19,505 nt of DNA from an uncultured Oscillibacter sp. (GCA_902490355.1 CABUDN010000031.1:1-19505); one strand, 5' to 3'; shown: positions 1-6,768, counted from the stretch's first letter. Translations and numbers: made by a program. The notes: generated by a model not told the origin, from the sequence alone.

Positions 1-50
1 CCGCCCAGATTGAGCCACTTCAGCTGGGGGAACCAGCGGGCAAACTTCTC

Positions 51-131
51 TTCCACTGAAGGGACTCGAACCCACACGCTAAAAGCACGAGAACCTAAAT
101 CTCGCATGTCTACCAATTCCATCACAGGCGC
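51..131 (-). tRNA. tRNA-Leu (anticodon UAG), 3' acceptor side does not match
   Basis: Read on the minus strand, the D arm (ATG/CAT stem, GGAATTGGTAGA loop region), the anticodon arm (CGAGA / TCTCG around loop TTTAGGT, anticodon TAG), the long class II variable arm (GCT TTT AGC) and the T loop TTCGAGT are all those of a tRNA-Leu reading CUA. The 5' acceptor strand is GCGCCTG (131 to 125). The expected partner CAGGCGC is absent: the sequence there is CAGTGGA (58 to 52), which pairs at only 4 of 7 positions. The T stem (GTGGG / CCCTT) also has a T-T mismatch, and no CCA follows. Identity up to the T loop is clear. Whether the gene is functional is doubtful, so it may be a tRNA pseudogene, a recombination junction or an assembly chimera. 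Confidence 0.6.
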
Positions 132-313
132 GTATTCAGTTTTGGGGGATACAAGGCACCAAAAGCGGAGCGGCAAGCCGTTCTTGCCCTGACAGAGCCG
201 CAATCCCGGCAGAATTGGTCCGGAGGCCGCCGCTTCATGGAAGAAAGACGGGGGGAATTTTGAAGGGAACACCCATGTGCCGGGAAAACTGCGCGGATGA
301 AACGAACATAAAA

Positions 314-342
314 AGTATACCACAATCTCCGGCCTTGAACAA
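314..342 (-). promoter_or_regulatory. possible leftward promoter for tRNA-Leu
   Basis: On the minus strand, a TATACT -10 box (319 to 314) lies 17 bp from a weak TTGTTC -35 box (342 to 337). It would give a leader of about 175 nt before the tRNA-Leu. The -35 region overlaps that of the rightward kinase promoter, so the two would compete for polymerase. The -10 box is good and the -35 box is poor. I see no convincing gene in 132-334. Confidence 0.35.
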
Positions 343-363
343 CCAAAATTTCTGCGGTACAAT
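335..363 (+). promoter_or_regulatory. sigma-A-type promoter of the pyridoxal kinase gene
   Basis: TTGAAC (335-340), a 17-bp spacer and TACAAT (358-363) give a near-consensus vegetative promoter. Transcription should begin near 370, about 35 nt before the kinase ATG at 405. Confidence 0.7.
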
Positions 364-404
364 GAAAACACTCAACGAAACTTCAGGAAACGAGGAACAT
401 CACC

Positions 405-1277
405 ATGCTCACCCCCCGGGTTGCCGCAATCCATGATCTTTCCGGCTTTGGCCGCTGCTCTTTAACCGTTGCCATTCCCATCCTTTCCGCCATGGGACTG
501 CAGTGCTGCCCGCTGCCCACGGCCTTTCTCTCCACCCATACCGGCGGATTTGAGGGATTTACTTTCCTGGATATGACCGAGGAGATGCCTCGGGTCGCCG
601 CGCACTGGAAGTCCCTGGACCTGCGGTTTCAGGCAATTTACAGCGGATTCTTGGGCAGTGTCCGGCAGATTGACATTGTGGAGACGTTTATCCGGCAGTT
701 CAGCCGGGAGGATACGATTGTGGTGGTGGATCCGGTCATGGGGGATGACGGCAGGGCATACCGCACTTATACGCCCCAGATGTGCGCAGGCATGGCCCGC
801 CTGGCGGAACTGGCGGATGTGATTACCCCCAATCTGACGGAGGCGGCGTTCCTCTTAAATAAGCCGTATGAGGAATTGCCCAAGGATCCCGAAGGTCTGC
901 GTGAGATTGTAACGGCGCTGAGCCTGCAGGGCAAGCGCTCTGTGGTGCTGACGGGCGTATCCCTGCGGGCGGGGAAAACGGGAGCGATGTGTTATGATGC
1001 CGCTTCCGGCCGGATTGAGACCGTACAGACGGATTTTGTGGCCCACCCCCTGCATGGTACCGGAGATGTGTTTGCCAGTGTGCTCACCGGTGCGCTGGTG
1101 AAGGGGGAGGCACTGGTATCTGCTGCGGCACAGGCGGCGGAGTTTGTCCGACTCTGTGCGGTACGAACTGTGGAACAGAATTTGCCCTTGCGGGAGGGTG
1201 TGGATTTTGAACCGCTGCTGGGCCTTTTGACACACAATTCCCTGCGCGGCGCTGCCATTGATGAAAAAATGCCTTGA
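405..1277 (+). CDS. pyridoxal/pyridoxamine kinase (PdxK/PdxY type)
   Basis: A ribokinase-fold kinase of 290 aa, a usual size for the family. It phosphorylates pyridoxal, pyridoxamine or pyridoxine with ATP in the B6 salvage pathway and should be cytosolic. Visible motifs are the substrate-side N terminus (HDLSGFGRCSL, about 10-20), DPVMGDDG (109-116), TPNLTE (141-146) and the anion-hole and catalytic-base motif GTGD (218-221, Asp221 as base). The ATG at 405 follows a weak site (CGAGGA, 391-396) and lies about 35 nt behind a good promoter start. PdxK and PdxY cannot be told apart by reading, so no symbol is given. The stop codon overlaps the TTGACC of a possible promoter for the next gene, which lies 71 bp on, so co-transcription is possible but not required. 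Thiamine-pathway kinases share the fold but not the N-terminal motif. Confidence 0.9.
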   Translation: MLTPRVAAIHDLSGFGRCSLTVAIPILSAMGLQCCPLPTAFLSTHTGGFEGFTFLDMTEEMPRVAAHWKSLDLRFQAIYSGFLGSVRQIDIVETFIRQFSREDTIVVVDPVMGDDGRAYRTYTPQMCAGMARLAELADVITPNLTEAAFLLNKPYEELPKDPEGLREIVTALSLQGKRSVVLTGVSLRAGKTGAMCYDAASGRIETVQTDFVAHPLHGTGDVFASVLTGALVKGEALVSAAAQAAEFVRLCAVRTVEQNLPLREGVDFEPLLGLLTHNSLRGAAIDEKMP

Positions 1278-1304
1278 CCTTCCCCTTGGGGGAAGGGATA
1301 CCAT
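1274..1304 (+). promoter_or_regulatory. MerR/CueR-like dyad promoter, or a dispersed repeat fragment
   Basis: TTGACC (1274-1279) overlaps the kinase stop codon. The perfect dyad CCTTCCCC / GGGGAAGG (1278-1285 and 1289-1296, 3-nt centre) lies between it and a possible -10 box TACCAT (1299-1304), giving a 19-bp spacer. A long spacer filled by a dyad is the hallmark of promoters activated by MerR-family regulators, and the dyad closely resembles the CueR box of Escherichia coli copA as I remember it. No T run follows, so it is not a standard terminator. From memory, very similar CCTTCCCC..GGGGAAGG dyads also occur as short dispersed repeats in gut Firmicutes, often ending in a GGATGAGG-like motif. 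GGATGAGATGG occurs here at 1337-1347, so the repeat explanation is a serious alternative. Confidence 0.4.
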
Positions 1305-1348
1305 ACCACACAGGAAATGCCCTGCGGGGCGGGAAAGGATGAGATGGG

Positions 1349-3436
1349 ATGAAGAGAAGACAATGGATGGCGGCACTGCTGGCATTGGTGCTGATGTTGA
1401 CGATGTCTGTGCCGGCCCTGGCGGCGGACACCCCTTCGGAGGAGGTGGCGGCCCCCAGTGAGGTGTCCCATGTGCCGTTGGAGGATGCGGCGCAGACGGC
1501 GTGTACTGCTGCCATGGCCTACGGGGCAGCGGACAGTATTTCCTGGGCAGTATGGGAAGAGGGGGAGATTACCACATCCGGCAGCTTCCACGGACAGCGG
1601 GATCTGGCACAGAATTCTGACGGAACGGTATATGGAATGGGTTCCGTCAGTAAGATTTTTACCACAACGGCCGTGATGCAGCTGGTGGATCAGCACCGGA
1701 TTTCCCTGGATGCGCCAGTGACGCAGTATCTGCCGGAATTCCGGATGGCAGATCCCCGCTACCGGCAGATCACGGTGCGGATGCTGCTCAACCATTCCTC
1801 GGGACTGATGGGATCCTCCTTGGAAAACGGACTGCTGTTTGACGATCCGGATCCCGCTGCCACCGATACGCTGCTGGAGCGCCTTGCCACCCAGACGCTC
1901 AAAGCGGATCCCGGTGCGTACAGTGTCTACTGCAATGACGGATTCACTCTGGCGGAACTGGTGGTGGAGGCCGTGAGCGGTCAGGACTTTATGGACTATG
2001 TCCGGGAGCACATTCTGGCCCCTGCGGGACTGGAGCACGTCTACGCCCCGGCAGATGCGCCGGATGCGGAACTGGCCTCCATTTATACCGGAACGGATCC
2101 CCGCCCCCTGCCGCAGGATTGCCTGAACGCAGTCGGCGCCGGCGGCATGTATGCCACAGCGGAGGATCTGGCGGCCTTTGGCGGCATCCTGACAGAAAAT
2201 ACCGTGCTCTCCCGGGAGATGCTGGACAAAACGGCGGAAGCGGAGTATGCCCGGGGCATTTGGCCGGAGGATACGCTGGACAGCCTGGCCTATGGCCTGG
2301 GATGGGACAATGTGCAGTGGTATCCCTTCTGCCAGAGTGACATTGTCGCGCTGACCAAAGGCGGAGACACCCTCTACTATCACGCCGCCCTGGTCGTGCT
2401 TCCGGAATATCATATGGCTGCGGCGGTGCTGACCTCCGGAGGACTTTCTACCTATAATCAATTGGCAGCGACCCGGATTCTCATTACCGCGCTGGAGGAA
2501 CAGGGAATCGATGTGGATGAGACGATCCCGGCCCTGCCGGATGCCCAGCCCGCTGCCATGCCGGCGGAGCTGATGCAAAACAGCGGATACTATGGTGCCA
2601 CCGCGGCGCAGTATCGGATTTCGGTTTCCGAGGACGGGGTCCTGGCCATCCATTATCTCAATTACCCTGCGATTCCGGACCAGACCTTTACATATTATTC
2701 AGATGGCTCCTTCCGGGACGCGACCGGGACAGCGGCGCTGCGCTTTGTGCAGGAGGACAATGGGCAGACCTATCTCTATCAAAAGAGCATTTCTCCGGTT
2801 CCGGAGCTCAGTGCCCTGTCGGTTTCCAATTACACAGCGGTCAAGCTGGAGGAAAACGATATTCCGGAGGCAGTGCAGGATGTGTGGGACCGCGTGGCGG
2901 TGACCAGCGTGCTGCCGGTGAATGAAAAATACTCCTCCCAGGTGTATTTGTCCCTGGGCGGAGCATCTGCGGACACCGCACTTACCACACTCGTTGAGAT
3001 GGTGCCCGGCTATATCGGCGGCAGCCGGATTGTGGATGAGACCACGGCCCGCTATACCCTTCAGATTCCCGGTACGCAGGGGCGGGACGGGCAAAACTGG
3101 ACGCTGGTGGAAACGGAGAACGGCACCTGGCTCCAAGTCAACGGTTCGCTCTACATGCCCCAGGAATTGGCAACAGACCTCTATACCGGCAGCGGCTGGG
3201 CCTACACCACCGTGGGAGAAGCGGGCTATGCACGGTGGTATCAGGTAGGAGATGCCGCCGGAAGCACCATGACCGTCCAGTTGCCGGAGAATGCCGGTTT
3301 CTGGGTGTATGACGCCTCCGGTGCGGTGACGGCCTCTTCGGTATTGTGGGACGAGACCTCCGCGGTGCTGCCGGAAGGCGGTATGGTGGTGTTTGCCGGA
3401 GACCCCGGCGCCCGGTTCCATCTGCGGTTTTCCTGA
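1349..3436 (+). CDS. secreted serine hydrolase, beta-lactamase class C / DD-peptidase fold
   Basis: A 695-aa exported protein. Residues 1-25 form a signal peptide (basic MKRR, then a hydrophobic run ending at ALA). The catalytic domain (about 45-375) shows the three motifs of the AmpC/Pfam Beta-lactamase group: SVSK (Ser99 nucleophile, Lys102), YCN (Tyr194, Asn196) and KGG (337-339); HSSGL (149-153) is also typical. Such proteins hydrolyse D-amino-acid peptides, esters or beta-lactams, and the natural substrate cannot be read from sequence. About 300 residues after the catalytic domain (from about 385) look rich in beta strands and match no domain I recognise. The ATG at 1349 has AAAGGA (1334-1339) nine bases upstream. 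It lies downstream of the kinase with a possible promoter between them, and its 3' end converges on the stalk-domain gene across a shared hairpin. Resistance function should not be assumed. Confidence 0.85.
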   Translation: MKRRQWMAALLALVLMLTMSVPALAADTPSEEVAAPSEVSHVPLEDAAQTACTAAMAYGAADSISWAVWEEGEITTSGSFHGQRDLAQNSDGTVYGMGSVSKIFTTTAVMQLVDQHRISLDAPVTQYLPEFRMADPRYRQITVRMLLNHSSGLMGSSLENGLLFDDPDPAATDTLLERLATQTLKADPGAYSVYCNDGFTLAELVVEAVSGQDFMDYVREHILAPAGLEHVYAPADAPDAELASIYTGTDPRPLPQDCLNAVGAGGMYATAEDLAAFGGILTENTVLSREMLDKTAEAEYARGIWPEDTLDSLAYGLGWDNVQWYPFCQSDIVALTKGGDTLYYHAALVVLPEYHMAAAVLTSGGLSTYNQLAATRILITALEEQGIDVDETIPALPDAQPAAMPAELMQNSGYYGATAAQYRISVSEDGVLAIHYLNYPAIPDQTFTYYSDGSFRDATGTAALRFVQEDNGQTYLYQKSISPVPELSALSVSNYTAVKLEENDIPEAVQDVWDRVAVTSVLPVNEKYSSQVYLSLGGASADTALTTLVEMVPGYIGGSRIVDETTARYTLQIPGTQGRDGQNWTLVETENGTWLQVNGSLYMPQELATDLYTGSGWAYTTVGEAGYARWYQVGDAAGSTMTVQLPENAGFWVYDASGAVTASSVLWDETSAVLPEGGMVVFAGDPGARFHLRFS

Positions 3437-3444
3437 ATACGCAT

Positions 3445-3480
3445 AAAACAGCACCCCCACCATCGCGGTGGGGGTGCTGC
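3445..3480. terminator. bidirectional terminator between convergent genes
   Basis: A perfect 13-bp stem CAGCACCCCCACC / GGTGGGGGTGCTG (3449-3461 and 3467-3479) with a 5-nt loop. On the minus strand it is followed by TTTT, so it fits best as terminator of the stalk-domain gene. In the plus direction only a short ATTT follows, so it would end the serine hydrolase transcript less well. Confidence 0.75.
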
Positions 3481-3485
3481 TGATT

Positions 3486-4445
3486 TCAGGAGGCCACAAA
3501 AAGATTGAGCTGGGAGATCAGGGCGGAGGCGGAGACATAGGTGGTGCCGTTTTGCATGATGCTTGCAGCGGAGAGTTCGCTTCCGTCACCGCAGACGAGT
3601 GTGCCGTGTCCGGGATCCACGGAAAGAAGCTTGGTTCCGTCGGCAAGGGCCACATTGGCGCCGGTCTTGGCATCCCAGAACACCTTCAGATCCAGGGCTT
3701 CCGCCACGGCCCGCAGGGGCAGCAGGGTTTCCCCGCCCGAGACAATGGCCTTCTCGGTCAGGACGCTGCCGCTGACGGTGAGCAGGCCGTCTTCTGCGCA
3801 GGAGATATATCCGCGGTAGGCATAGGGGAATACCAGCACACGGGAGGGCTCCCCTTCCTGATTGGTCCAAACCAGCATCCGGGTGCCGGGGACCAGATCC
3901 TCCAGGCGGACTGTGGTGTCCTCAGAGAAAGCGGTCAGCTCCGCCTGATCGGTAATCTTGATGGTGGCGCCGTCGGAAGTGGTGACCTCCGTCCAGGTCA
4001 GGGCCGGAGGGGGATAGATGGCGATCATGGCCTGCGGGGTTACTGCGGAGATCTCATAATACTGGGGGACGCCGTAGTCCGCGGGAATATTGGCCAGGAT
4101 CAAAATCGCCGTAGCCTGGGGCGGCAGGCTCAGGGTCATGACGGGGCCCACCCAGGCGTAAACCGTCTCCCCGTCTTTCAGGTCAGAAAGCTCCATGGGT
4201 TCGCCGGTCACGGCATCGAGGCACAAAATGTCCTCGCCGTGGAGAATGACGGAGTTCAGGGCTTCGGTGCTGGAGTTTTCCACCAAAAGACCGCCGTCTT
4301 CCAGGTGGGTCAGGGTACCCCAGACGCGGACGGGACCGGGCGACGGGGTGAGCGAGGGGCCTTCCGTTTCCGCGGCAGCTGCCGGAAGACACAGCAATAC
4401 CGTGCAAAGCAGCAGGGAAACCAATGCGAAAAGCCGTTTTTTCAT
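3486..4445 (-). CDS. secreted protein with C-terminal copper-amine-oxidase-like stalk domain
   Basis: A 319-aa exported protein of unknown role. It has a signal peptide (MKKRLF, then a hydrophobic stretch ending in AAAA at about 25), then two beta-rich segments of similar build (about 40-120 and 155-210), each ending in a hydrophobic strand (AILILANI; RVLVFPY). The C terminus (about 215-319) matches the copper amine oxidase N-terminal-like 'stalk' domain: GGETLLPLRAVAEAL, then VFWDAKTG and a closing TTYVSASALISQLNL. In Firmicutes this domain marks cell-surface or wall-associated proteins and is not an oxidase; no catalytic residues are visible. I chose the ATG at 4445 over the one at 4454 because the AAAGGA site (4460 to 4455) ends right at the upstream ATG but lies 8-9 nt from 4445. 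A 7-bp hairpin (GGAGCAG/CTGCTCC, 4462-4478) abuts the ribosome site. Confidence 0.75.
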   Translation of the reverse strand: MKKRLFALVSLLLCTVLLCLPAAAAETEGPSLTPSPGPVRVWGTLTHLEDGGLLVENSSTEALNSVILHGEDILCLDAVTGEPMELSDLKDGETVYAWVGPVMTLSLPPQATAILILANIPADYGVPQYYEISAVTPQAMIAIYPPPALTWTEVTTSDGATIKITDQAELTAFSEDTTVRLEDLVPGTRMLVWTNQEGEPSRVLVFPYAYRGYISCAEDGLLTVSGSVLTEKAIVSGGETLLPLRAVAEALDLKVFWDAKTGANVALADGTKLLSVDPGHGTLVCGDGSELSAASIMQNGTTYVSASALISQLNLFVAS

Positions 4446-4502
4446 GGAAATCATCCTTTCCGGAGCAGGATCTGCTCCCTGGCTGTGTGCCCACGGAGTG
4501 GG

Positions 4503-4531
4503 ATTCTATGAAGAAAGACGCTGGGGCGCAA
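4503..4531 (-). promoter_or_regulatory. probable promoter of the stalk-domain gene
   Basis: On the minus strand TTGCGC (4531 to 4526), 17 bp and TAGAAT (4508 to 4503). It lies between the typA terminator and the stalk-domain start, leaving a leader of about 50 nt that contains the GGAGCAG/CTGCTCC hairpin. Confidence 0.4.
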
Positions 4532-4549
4532 AAAAAGTTCCCAATTTTC

Positions 4550-4581
4550 AAAAAAAGCTGCCCGGCATTTTGCCGGGCAGC
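4550..4581 (-). terminator. typA terminator
   Basis: On the minus strand an 11-bp stem GCTGCCCGGCA / TGCCGGGCAGC (4581 to 4571 and 4567 to 4557) has a 3-nt loop and is followed by seven T (4556 to 4550). It is a textbook intrinsic terminator 23 nt after the typA stop. Confidence 0.9.
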
Positions 4582-4603
4582 AGACGGAATATGGGGATAA
4601 CTG

Positions 4604-6430
4604 TTAGGCCTTTTTGCCGTGCAGGGCCTTCATGCGCTTTTCATGGTCCAGAATGGCCTTGCGCATCCGCAGGCTCTTGGGGGTGACCTCCAGCAGCTCG
4701 TCGTCTGCCAGGAACTCCAGACACTGCTCCAGGCTCATCTGACGGGGCGGAGTCAGCCGCAGGGCGTCGTCGGAACCGGAGGCGCGGGTGTTGGTCAGCT
4801 GCTTTTTCTTGCAGACGTTGACCGTCATATCCTCACTGCGGGGGCTGACGCCGATGATCATGCCGCCGTATACCGGCACGCCGGCGCCGATGAAGAGGGT
4901 GCCGCGCTCCTGCGCGTTGTACAGACCGTAGGTAATGGACTCGCCGGTCTCGAAGGAGATCATGGAGCCGTTGCCCCGGCGGGAGATGTCGCCCTTATAG
5001 GGAGCGTAAGAGTCGAACACGGAGGCCATGATGCCCTCACCGCGGGTATCGGTGAGGAAGTCGTTGCGGTAGCCGAACAGACCGCGGGCGGGCACCAGAA
5101 ATTCCACCTTCATCCGGTCGCCCACGGGGGTCATCTCCAGCATGTCGGCCTTGCGCTGGCCCAGCTTTTCGATGACGGCACCCACGCAGTCACCGGGGAC
5201 GTCCACCACCAGCCGCTCGATGGGCTCGCACTTGACGCCGTCGATTTCCTTGTAGAGCACGCGGGCGGGGGAGACCTGGAATTCATAGCCTTCCCGGCGC
5301 ATGGTCTCAATCAGGATGGACAGGCTCATCTCGCCGCGTCCCGCCACGTTGAAGGCAGTGTCGCGATCGGTTTCGGTGACCCGCAGGGACACGTCCTTCA
5401 GGGTTTCCCGGAACAGCCGCTCCCGCAGCTGACGGGAGGTGACGAACTTGCCTTCCCGGCCGGCAAAGGGAGAGTCGTTGACGGAGAAGGTCATCTCCAG
5501 GGTGGGGGCGCTGATCTTCACAAAGGGCAGAGCCTCCACGGCGTCGGGGGCGCAGATGGTATCGCCGATGGTGATATCGGGGATGCCGCTCATGGCAATG
5601 ATGTTGCCGGCGGTGGACTGGGTCACGGCTTTCCGGCTCAGACCTTCGAACTCATAGATGGCCGTGGCCTTGGCCTTGCGCAGGACGGCGTCGGGAGCAT
5701 GGTAGTTGCACACGGCGATCTCCTGATTCTGCTTCAGGGTGCCGCGCTCAATGCGGCCGATGGCGATCCGGCCCACAAACTCGTTGTAGTCAATGGAGCT
5801 GACCAGCATCTGGAAGGGCTGATCGGTGTCCGCCTCGGGAGCGGGGATATACTCGAGAATGGTCTCGAAGAGGGGCTTGAGGTCTTCGCCCACCACGTCG
5901 GGAGAGTAGGAGGCGGTGCCCTGACGGCCGGAGCAGAAGAGCATGGGGGAGTCCAGCTGCTCGGGGGTGGCATCCAGATCCATCAGCAGCTCCAGCACCT
6001 CGTCGATGACTTCGTGGATCCGCTGGTCCGGACGGTCGATCTTGTTGACCACCACGATGACCCGGTGGCCCAGCTCCAGCGCCTTGGAGAGGACGAAGCG
6101 GGTCTGAGGCATGGGGCCTTCGGCAGCGTCCACCAGCAAGATGACGCCGTTGACCATCTTCAAAATCCGCTCGACTTCGCCGCCGAAGTCCGCGTGGCCC
6201 GGGGTGTCGACGACGTTGATCTTCACATCCTTATAGCGGATGGCGGTGTTTTTGGCCAGAATCGTGATGCCGCGCTCCCGCTCCAGGTCGCCGGAGTCCA
6301 TGACACGGTCCACAACTTCCTGGTTTTCCCGGTAGGCGCCGCCCTGCTTGAGCATCTCATCGACCAGAGTGGTTTTGCCGTGGTCAACGTGGGCAATGAT
6401 GGCTACGTTTCTCAGCTGCTCGTTCTTCAT
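4604..6430 (-). CDS. typA: translational GTPase TypA/BipA
   Basis: A 608-aa ribosome-associated GTPase, a normal length for the family. The GTP-binding motifs are present: AHVDHGKT (13-20), RGITI (53-57), DTPGHADF (75-82) and NKID (129-132). They are followed by the EF-Tu-like domain 2, two EF-G-like domains and the BipA-specific C-terminal domain, ending in a basic helix. TypA binds the 70S ribosome and supports 50S assembly and stress or cold adaptation. An in-frame extension runs upstream to 6748, but the protein begins with MKNEQLRNVAIIAHVDHGK as TypA proteins do, and AAAGGGA (6447 to 6441) lies 10 nt before the ATG at 6430. A strong promoter lies 64 nt upstream, inside the in-frame extension, which rules the extension out. 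It is monocistronic, with its own promoter and terminator. Confidence 0.97.
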   Translation of the reverse strand: MKNEQLRNVAIIAHVDHGKTTLVDEMLKQGGAYRENQEVVDRVMDSGDLERERGITILAKNTAIRYKDVKINVVDTPGHADFGGEVERILKMVNGVILLVDAAEGPMPQTRFVLSKALELGHRVIVVVNKIDRPDQRIHEVIDEVLELLMDLDATPEQLDSPMLFCSGRQGTASYSPDVVGEDLKPLFETILEYIPAPEADTDQPFQMLVSSIDYNEFVGRIAIGRIERGTLKQNQEIAVCNYHAPDAVLRKAKATAIYEFEGLSRKAVTQSTAGNIIAMSGIPDITIGDTICAPDAVEALPFVKISAPTLEMTFSVNDSPFAGREGKFVTSRQLRERLFRETLKDVSLRVTETDRDTAFNVAGRGEMSLSILIETMRREGYEFQVSPARVLYKEIDGVKCEPIERLVVDVPGDCVGAVIEKLGQRKADMLEMTPVGDRMKVEFLVPARGLFGYRNDFLTDTRGEGIMASVFDSYAPYKGDISRRGNGSMISFETGESITYGLYNAQERGTLFIGAGVPVYGGMIIGVSPRSEDMTVNVCKKKQLTNTRASGSDDALRLTPPRQMSLEQCLEFLADDELLEVTPKSLRMRKAILDHEKRMKALHGKKA

Positions 6431-6493
6431 AAACTGAACGTCCCTTTCTTTCTCTGTTCCGGTATATCGGCAGATTTTCACATACAGTCCGTT

Positions 6494-6522
6494 ATTATAG
6501 TCTGATTTTTCCCGCTTTTCAA
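6494..6522 (-). promoter_or_regulatory. typA promoter
   Basis: On the minus strand TTGAAA (6522 to 6517), a 17-bp spacer and a perfect TATAAT (6499 to 6494). The resulting leader is about 55-60 nt. Confidence 0.8.
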
Positions 6523-6565
6523 GGTAAAACTCCACATTTTTCAGAAAAAACATGAAGATTTCTCC

Positions 6566-6600
6566 GGCGCTTTTTCCCAAAGCCGGGGAGCGCCTTTTTT
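6566..6600 (+). terminator. terminator-like hairpin with no upstream gene on its strand
   Basis: GGCGCT (6566-6571) pairs with AGCGCC (6589-6594). An inner CCC/GGG pair (6576-6578 and 6586-6588) may stack inside, and six T follow (6595-6600). It reads as an intrinsic terminator for rightward transcription, yet no rightward gene precedes it within 5 kb, since typA runs the other way. Confidence 0.4.
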
Positions 6601-6610
6601 CCACAAAGAA

Positions 6611-6634
6611 CCGGGAAAACCCGGACGTTTTTTT
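6611..6634 (+). terminator. second tandem terminator-like hairpin
   Basis: CCGGG (6611-6615), AAAA loop, CCCGG (6620-6624), then ACG and seven T (6628-6634). It is short but GC-only in the stem. It stands 14 bp before the serA -35 box and could shield that promoter from readthrough. Confidence 0.4.
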
Positions 6635-6647
6635 GGATTCGACAGCA

Positions 6648-6676
6648 TTGCTTCTCCACCCGGCGGGCATTATAAT
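6648..6676 (+). promoter_or_regulatory. serA promoter
   Basis: TTGCTT (6648-6653), a 17-bp spacer and a perfect TATAAT (6671-6676). Transcription should start near 6683 and give a leader of about 85 nt. Confidence 0.7.
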
Positions 6677-6690
6677 AGGAGATGCTGTGA

Positions 6691-6748
6691 CGGAAGCGGC
6701 GCCAGCGCCGCACGTTCCGCCGCAAGTATCGTGGCCCGCTGGGGCCAC
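6691..6748 (+). promoter_or_regulatory. structured serA 5' leader, two stable hairpins
   Basis: Hairpin 1 has outer CGGAA/TTCCG (6691-6695 and 6715-6719) and inner GCGGCG/CGCCGC (6696-6701 and 6706-6711) with a CCAG loop and a 3-nt bulge. Hairpin 2 is GTGGCCC/GGGCCAC (6731-6737 and 6742-6748) with a GCTG loop. The GGAGG ribosome site (6754-6758) follows 5 nt later. There is no T run, so this is not a simple terminator, and no T-box core is seen. It could be a cis-regulatory RNA or only a stabilising leader. Confidence 0.4.
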
Positions 6749-6768
6749 CCAATGGAGGCTTATGTGCC

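Larger units (their letters stand above)
6431..6768. other. divergent typA/serA intergenic region
   Basis: These 338 bp hold no protein gene that I can support. From left to right they hold the typA leader and promoter, a stretch with two terminator-like hairpins pointing rightward (6566-6600 and 6611-6634), the serA promoter (6648-6676) and a two-hairpin serA leader. This is the most structured non-coding stretch in the window. Confidence 0.7.

Noticed and set aside
51..131. Prophage or genomic island attachment site at tRNA-Leu
   Set aside because: No integrase, direct repeat or mobile gene is visible in the window, so only the mismatch itself is reported.
122..346. Small leftward frame with a CxxC pair upstream of tRNA-Leu
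   Set aside because: No ribosome site, ends inside the tRNA, and one CxxC in 38 residues after the last ATG is not enough for a zinc protein.
992..2653. A 553-aa open frame antisense to the kinase and serine hydrolase genes
   Set aside because: It spans two real genes on the other strand, with Arg/His/Gln-rich sequence and no domain.
1349..3436. Clinical-type class C beta-lactamase
   Set aside because: The motifs mark only the fold; the long extra C-terminal part and lack of linked resistance genes favour a housekeeping peptidase or esterase.
4619..6505. A 628-aa open frame antisense to typA
   Set aside because: Same artefact: low-complexity Gly/His/Val/Gln composition, no motif, fully inside the typA region.
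6431..6748. N-terminal extension of TypA by 106 residues
   Set aside because: The extension crosses the typA promoter and is unlike any TypA N terminus; ATG 6430 has its own ribosome site.
6683..6768. T-box leader for serA
   Set aside because: Too short (about 85 nt), no T-box core and no terminator/antiterminator pair.
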